From JBFGCA01 sp041567315 (GTDB lineage: Bacteria; Acidobacteriota; Thermoanaerobaculia; Multivoradales; JAHEKO01), in the NCBI GenBank assembly GCA_041567315.1, contig JBFGCA010000002.1, forward strand, positions 1 through 64,000: a DNA stretch of 64,000 bases, given 5' to 3'. The notes under the pieces were generated by a model. It was not told where the DNA came from, ran no database searches, and was given only the letters and a program-made list of their open reading frames with translations. Made by a program: the position numbers and the translations under genes. Below are positions 57,228 through 64,000 of this stretch, piece by piece. Every line of letters begins with the position of its first letter. The stretch's first letter is position 1.

Positions 57228-57342
57228 CGGCCGAGCATAACGGCATGCACGGCGCACCCCGGCGGCGGACCGGCGGCGGCGCGACGGTAAGATACGCGCG
57301 CCCCGCCGGCCGCCGGTGCGGCCGGGTGCGCGCCCGCCAGCC

Positions 57343-58914
<1,572 letters not shown>

Positions 58915-58999
58915 CGGGCTACCAGCTCGCTTGACACTCGCAGCCGCCTCGTACAAGCTCCGCCGGGCACTGGTGGCGGAGACGGCGAGCGGAGATCTC

Positions 59000-59473
59000 A
59001 TGCGGGAAAAAGACAGAGAGCTGAGACGGCGGCGGCAGCGGCGCCGCAAGCGTCTCAAGCTGCGGCGGCGCGAGGAGCTGACCAAGATCAAGAGCGAGCG
59101 GCGGCAGCGGCGGGCGAAGGCGGCCGACGGGGCGGGCGAGCAGGCCACCGCCAAGAAGACCGCGGCGGCGGCCGAGGAGGCCAAGGCCGAGAAGACCACC
59201 GCCAAGAAGGCCGCGGCCAAGAAAACCGCCGCCAAGAAAACCGCCAAGAAGGCGCCCGCCAAGAAGGCCGCGACCAAGAAGCCCGCCGCCAAGAAGACTG
59301 CCGCCAAGAAAACCGCCGCCAAGAAAACCGCCGCCAAGAAAACCGCCGCCAAGAAAACCGCCGCCAAGAAAACCGCCGCCAAGAAAACCGCCAAGAAGAC
59401 TGCCGCCAAGAAGACCGCCGCCAAGAAGGCCGCGGCCGAGAAGTCCGCCGAGACCGGGACCGCCAGCGAATAG
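59000..59473 (+). CDS. Lys/Ala-rich histone-H1-like basic protein
   Basis: A 157-aa very basic protein. The N-terminus is Arg-rich (REKDRELRRRRQRRRKRLKL), and residues about 65-150 are repeats of AAKKT/AKKTA like the C-terminal tail of histone H1 and of Hc1-type bacterial histones (KAAAKKTAAKKTAKKAPAKK). Such proteins bind DNA or ribosomal RNA non-specifically. ATG 59000 with GGAG five to six bases upstream is preferred over an open ATG at 58931. It lies between the carboxyltransferase and glyA genes on the same strand. Whether it acts on the nucleoid is unknown; the Arg-rich start could also bind RNA. Confidence 0.75.
   Translation: MREKDRELRRRRQRRRKRLKLRRREELTKIKSERRQRRAKAADGAGEQATAKKTAAAAEEAKAEKTTAKKAAAKKTAAKKTAKKAPAKKAATKKPAAKKTAAKKTAAKKTAAKKTAAKKTAAKKTAAKKTAKKTAAKKTAAKKAAAEKSAETGTASE
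59300..59389. repeat. Six perfect 15-bp tandem repeats in the basic-protein gene
   Basis: The unit gccgccaagaaaacc occurs six times without a mismatch at 59300-59389, within a wider imperfect array (about 59200-59440). Each unit encodes AAKKT, so copy-number change keeps the frame. The identical aag/aaa codon choice in every copy suggests recent expansion. Confidence 0.9.
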
Positions 59474-59548
59474 CGGACCCCCAGCGCCACCGGCGGTGAC
59501 GCCCGGATCTCCCGAGATCCTGCGATCCTCGCCCCGGGGCACCCTCCG

Positions 59549-60783
<1,235 letters not shown>

Positions 60784-60802
<19 letters not shown>

Positions 60803-62166
60803 GCCGGCCCGGCGATCGCCGGCTGGGCCTCCGGTTGCCACCCCCCGCTGGCCCGCAGCGGCGCGGCCGCCGGCGGCGGCACTCCGAAGCGCCGGCGTAG
60901 CAGGGTCCTCACCTCGCCCACCAGATAGATCGAGCCGCACACCACCAGCAGCTCCGGCTCCTCGGCCAGCGCCACCGACAGCGCCTCCTCGACCCGTTCC
61001 ACCACCGCGGTGGGCACCGACGCCGGAGCCTGGGCGCGCAGCGCCGCCGCCGGCACCGCCCGGTCGCTGTCCGGACGGGTGAGCACCAGCCGCCGGGCAC
61101 CGCGGGCCAGCGGCGGCAGGATCGCTCCCACCTCCTTGTCGCTCAGCGCCCCGAAGAGCAGCGTGTAGCGCGGCGCGTGACGCTCCAGGAAGCGGCACAG
61201 ACAGCGCGCCCCGTCGGGGTTGTGGGCGGCGTCCAGCAGACAGCGGCGGCCGCCCGGAAGCGCCACCGGCTCGAGGCGACCCGGCCAGCCGGCCGCCGCC
61301 ACCCCGGCTTCGATCGCCGCCCGGGTCAGACGCGGCCACCCCGCCCCGGAGAGGGTCTCGGCGGCGAGGACGGCCAGGGAAAGGTTGCCGATCTGGTGCT
61401 CGCCTCCCAGACCGAGCCCCAGCCGGTAGACCGACGACGGCGTCCGCAGGGTCACCTCCTGGCCGTGCCAGCCGTGGTCCCGGCGCCCCCGGAGCCGCAC
61501 CAGACCGCGCGCCAGCCGCAGCTCGGCGCCGATCTCGGCGGCGGCCTCCTGGAGCGCCCGGCGGGCGGCCGGGCGGCCGGTCCAGGCGAAGGCGGGCCGC
61601 CCGGCGCGCAGGATGCCGGCCTTCTCGCGGGCGATGGCGGCCAGGGTGTCACCGAGATAGCTGCGGTGCTCGAGCCCGATCTCGGTGATCAGCGATACGG
61701 CCGGCTGGCTGAGGTTGGTGGCGTCGAGCCGCCCCCCCATCCCCACCTCGAGCACCGCCAGCTCGACCCGCTGGCGGGCGAAGTGGCTGAAGGCGGCGGC
61801 GGTCAGCGCCTCGAAGTAGGTCGGCAGGTGCCCAAGGGCGCCCTTCGCCGACGGCACCACCTCGGCCAGCAGCTCGCCCAGCTCGCTGCCCGGGATCGCC
61901 CGCCCGTCGATCCGGATCCTCTCCTCGACCGCCTCGAGGTGGGGCGAGGTGTAGAGCCCGGTCCGGTAGCCGGCCGCGCTGCCGATCGCCGCCAGGATGG
62001 CGGCCGTCGAGCCCTTGCCGTTGGTGCCCCCGACCAGCACCACCGGCAGCCCGGCGTGGGGGTCGCCCAGGGTGGCCAGCACCCGTCGGGTGCTGTCCAG
62101 GCCCAGCCTGACGCCGAACCGCGCCAGCCGGCCCAGGAGCTGGCTGGCCTGCGGGGGAAGGGTCAC
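60784..62166 (-). CDS. folC: Folylpolyglutamate synthase / dihydrofolate synthase
   Basis: Adds glutamate to dihydropteroate or folates; 460 aa. P-loop GGTNGKGSTAA, omega-loop region GYRTGLYTSPHLEAVEERIR, AVLEVGMGGRLDATN, SLITEIGLEHRSYLGDTLAA and the C-terminal LDAAHNPDGARCLCRFL all match FolC. The start is GTG 62166, 25 bp downstream of accD, and the two share a transcript; accD-folC order is widespread. The last 19 bp overlap the 3' end of glyA on the other strand. Confidence 0.95.
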
Positions 62167-62191
62167 CGCGGGGAAGCCGGCACCGGGGCGC

Positions 62192-63070
62192 TCAGGACCC
62201 GGCCGGGGCCTTGCGTGCCGGCGCGCGGGCGAGGTGCCGGAGGGCGCGGGCCAGGGTCTCCTTGAGCTCGGTCCGCGGCACCACCAGGTCGAGGAACCCG
62301 TGAGCGAGCAGGAACTCGCTGCGCTGGAAGCCCTCGGGCAGGCTCTCGCCGATGGTCTGCTCGATCACCCGCGGCCCGGCGAAGCCGATCAGCGCGCCCG
62401 GCTCGGCGATGTTGAGGTCCCCGAGCATGGCGAACGAAGCCGTGACCCCGCCGGTGGTGGGATCGGTGAGCACCGAGAGGAACGGCAGCCGGGCGCGTCG
62501 CAGGCGCTCGAGGGCGGCGCTGATCTTGGCCATCTGCATCAGCGACAGCGCCCCCTCCTGCATGCGGGCGCCGCCCGAGGCGGCCACCGTCACCAGCGGC
62601 CGGCGGCGCTTGAGCGCCTCCTCGGCGGCGCGGGTGATCTTCTCGCCCACCACCGAACCCATCGACCCGCCCATGAACCGGTACTCCATCGCCGCCAGCA
62701 CCACCGGGATCCCGTCGAGGCCGCCGGTCACCACCGCCACCGCCTCGGGCTCGCCGGCCCGCTGGCGGTTGGCACGCAGCCGCTCGCGGTAGGACTGGGT
62801 GTCCTTGAAGCCCAGCGGGTCGAGCGGCCGCAGCCCGGCGAACAGCTCGCGCGGCGACTCGTCGTCGAGCAGCAGCGCGATCCGCTCGCGGGCGCCGATC
62901 CGGAAGTGATGCCCGCACTTGGGGCAGATCCTGAGGTTCCGCGTCAGCTCCTTCGCGTAGACGATCTCCCGGCAGCCGTCGCACTTGACCCACAGCCCCT
63001 GGGGCATGCGCTGCCGCGAGCGCGCCGGCGGGGTCTGCTTGGGTTTCTTGACGCGCTTGAACCAGGCCAT
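62192..63070 (-). CDS. accD: Acetyl-CoA carboxylase carboxyltransferase beta subunit
   Basis: A 292-aa subunit that with AccA moves carboxyl from biotin to acetyl-CoA for malonyl-CoA synthesis. The N-terminal zinc ribbon (CDGC ... CPKC, residues about 22-45) and IGARERIALLLDDESPRELF, SGGARMQEGALSLMQMAKIS and DPTTGGVTASFAMLGDLNIA are diagnostic. ATG 63070 has GAGG eight bases upstream. No accA is present in the window. It is the first gene of the accD-folC operon behind a promoter at 63160-63188. Confidence 0.96.
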   Translation of the reverse strand: MAWFKRVKKPKQTPPARSRQRMPQGLWVKCDGCREIVYAKELTRNLRICPKCGHHFRIGARERIALLLDDESPRELFAGLRPLDPLGFKDTQSYRERLRANRQRAGEPEAVAVVTGGLDGIPVVLAAMEYRFMGGSMGSVVGEKITRAAEEALKRRRPLVTVAASGGARMQEGALSLMQMAKISAALERLRRARLPFLSVLTDPTTGGVTASFAMLGDLNIAEPGALIGFAGPRVIEQTIGESLPEGFQRSEFLLAHGFLDLVVPRTELKETLARALRHLARAPARKAPAGS

Positions 63071-63159
63071 CGAAAGGCCCTCGCGGGGCCCCTTGCGCGA
63101 GCCTTCCGTTGGCTGCGGGTGCCCCGCGGGCCGCTCGGCAGGGTGGAGAACAGCCCTTG

Positions 63160-63188
63160 TTTCTAGCACTCCCGTCGACGACAGTCAA
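63160..63188 (-). promoter_or_regulatory. Sigma-70-type promoter of accD-folC
   Basis: On the minus strand TTGACT (63183-63188) and TAGAAA (63160-63165) are separated by exactly 17 bp, matching five and four of six consensus bases. The transcript would start near 63153, about 83 nt before the accD ATG. Confidence 0.6.
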
Positions 63189-63330
63189 TCCGGAAGTTGT
63201 TGCGCGACAGCGAGTTAGAGAGGCGCCGGGCAACCCTCCCTGGCGGCGGCCGCGGACTGACACTAGACTAGCCGTAGGCCGTTCCCCCGGCCCGCGCGGG
63301 ACGAGCGGTCCGCCAGAGAGGGATTGCACC

Positions 63331-64000
63331 ATGGCAGGTCACAGCAAGTGGGCGCAGATCAAGCGCAAGAAAGCCGTCACCGACGCCCGGCGCGGACAGC
63401 GCTGGACGAAGATCCTCAAGGAGATCACCGTTGCTGCCCGGCTGGGGGGCGGTGACGCCGACGGCAACCCGCGGCTGCGGGCCGCGGTCCAGGAGGCCAA
63501 GGCCGCCAACGTGCCCAACGACAACATCGAGCGCGCCATCAAACGGGGCACCGGTCAGCTCGAGGGCGTCGAGTACGAGGAGGCGGTCTACGAGGGCTAC
63601 GGTCCGGGGGGCGTCGCCATCCTGGTGGCCACCGTCACCGACAACAAGAACCGCACCGTCTCCGAGCTCCGGCACCTGTTCTCCAGGGCCGGCGGCAACC
63701 TGGGCGAGAGCGGCTGCGTCGCCTGGATGTTCGAGAAGCGCGGCTACTTCGCCTTCGAGCGCGGCGTCATGGCCGAGGAGAAGTTCATGGAGCTGGCGCT
63801 CGAGGTGGGGGCCGCCGACCTGTCGATCGACGACGAGACCTACGAGCTCTACACCCAGCCCGAGGACTACGCTTCCGTCCGCGACGAGCTGGAGCGGCGC
63901 GAGCTGCCGGTGGAGGGCGAGCTGGCCATGCTGCCGCAGAGCTACGTCGAGGTCGAGGAGGAGCGGGTGCCGCCGCTGCTGCGGCTGATGGAGGCGCTCG
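63331..64000 (+). CDS. YebC/PmpR-family protein (3' end beyond window)
   Basis: The first 223 codons of a YebC-family protein, usually about 240-250 aa. The N-terminus MAGHSKWAQIKRKKAVTDAR is the family hallmark, and KAANVPNDNIERAIKRG, YEGYGPGGVAILVATVTDNK and SRAGGNLGESGCVAWMFEKR are all conserved. Members are described as transcription regulators (PmpR) or, for YebC proper, as ribosome-associated factors that help translate difficult stretches; the sequence alone does not decide. ATG 63331 with GAGAGGGA upstream. It is the last feature and is cut by the window edge, with the stop outside. Confidence 0.95.
   Translation, partial: MAGHSKWAQIKRKKAVTDARRGQRWTKILKEITVAARLGGGDADGNPRLRAAVQEAKAANVPNDNIERAIKRGTGQLEGVEYEEAVYEGYGPGGVAILVATVTDNKNRTVSELRHLFSRAGGNLGESGCVAWMFEKRGYFAFERGVMAEEKFMELALEVGAADLSIDDETYELYTQPEDYASVRDELERRELPVEGELAMLPQSYVEVEEERVPPLLRLMEAL

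Noticed and set aside
59200..59440. Possible CRISPR-like array
   Set aside because: Units are contiguous 15-bp codon repeats with no spacers, inside a coding gene.
63071..63330. tRNA or small RNA gene between accD and the YebC gene
   Set aside because: No cloverleaf or conserved arm sequences; the region is explained by a promoter and leader.

Overview
The window is very GC-rich (well above 65% by eye), gene-dense bacterial chromosome from a diderm (Gram-negative-type) organism. An Oar-like TonB-dependent receptor with a carboxypeptidase-regulatory N-terminus, a VWFA-related protein of the type common in Acidobacteriota, YfhO-like membrane proteins, and a lipid A/Kdo gene set point to Acidobacteriota (possibly Thermoanaerobaculia or Holophagae). 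That placement is an inference from gene content, not a phylogeny. No rRNA, tRNA, CRISPR array, integrase or transposase was seen.

Layout. 1-3.5 kb: a GC-rich direct repeat, a terminator and a TonB-dependent receptor on the minus strand. 3.8-16.3 kb: one long minus-strand operon, read from 16.3 kb downwards: ECF sigma factor, anti-sigma factor, a small secretin-domain protein, GspF/PilC, GspE/PilB, PilM-, PilN-, PilO- and PilP-like proteins, a secretin lipoprotein with a C-terminal cohesin-like domain, three pseudopilins and dUTPase. Most junctions are 4-bp ATGA/GTGA overlaps. 16.4-20.8 kb: waaA, lpxK, an LpxL-like acyltransferase and waaF. 20.8-22.8 kb: a biotin carboxylase plus a separate biotin carrier, resembling a split acyl-CoA carboxylase alpha subunit. 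23-34.3 kb: large membrane proteins, a UbiA-type (decaprenyl-phosphate phosphoribosyltransferase-like) enzyme, a PAP2 phosphatase, a spermidine-synthase-like protein, a VWA protein and two GT-C-type glycosyltransferase-like proteins.

34.4-54 kb: the type IV pilus region. The major pilin lies between two M20 peptidase paralogs and is followed by a second YfhO-like protein, prepilin peptidase and a PilS-like kinase. A minor-pilin operon (FimT/GspH-, PilV-, PilW-, PilX- and PilY1-like, plus one unknown) comes next, then a FecR protein and a PilR/NtrC-type sigma-54 activator. Near-consensus sigma-54 (-24/-12) sequences lie just upstream of both the major pilin and the minor-pilin operon. With PilS and PilR nearby, this gives a self-contained regulatory circuit.

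54-64 kb: an MXAN_5187-like protein, a TldD/PmbA-like pair (the TldD-like partner has a shortened HExxH motif), an acyl-CoA carboxylase beta subunit, a Lys/Ala-rich histone-H1-like protein with a 15-bp tandem repeat, glyA converging on folC, accD upstream of folC, and a YebC-family gene cut by the window end.

Best candidates for something undescribed: an envelope-spanning secretion/pilus machine whose secretin carries a cohesin-like domain and whose operon is headed by its own ECF sigma/anti-sigma pair, while separately encoded minor pilins carry dockerin-like calcium loops and are under predicted sigma-54 control. All functional calls come from reading motifs; no database search was run.
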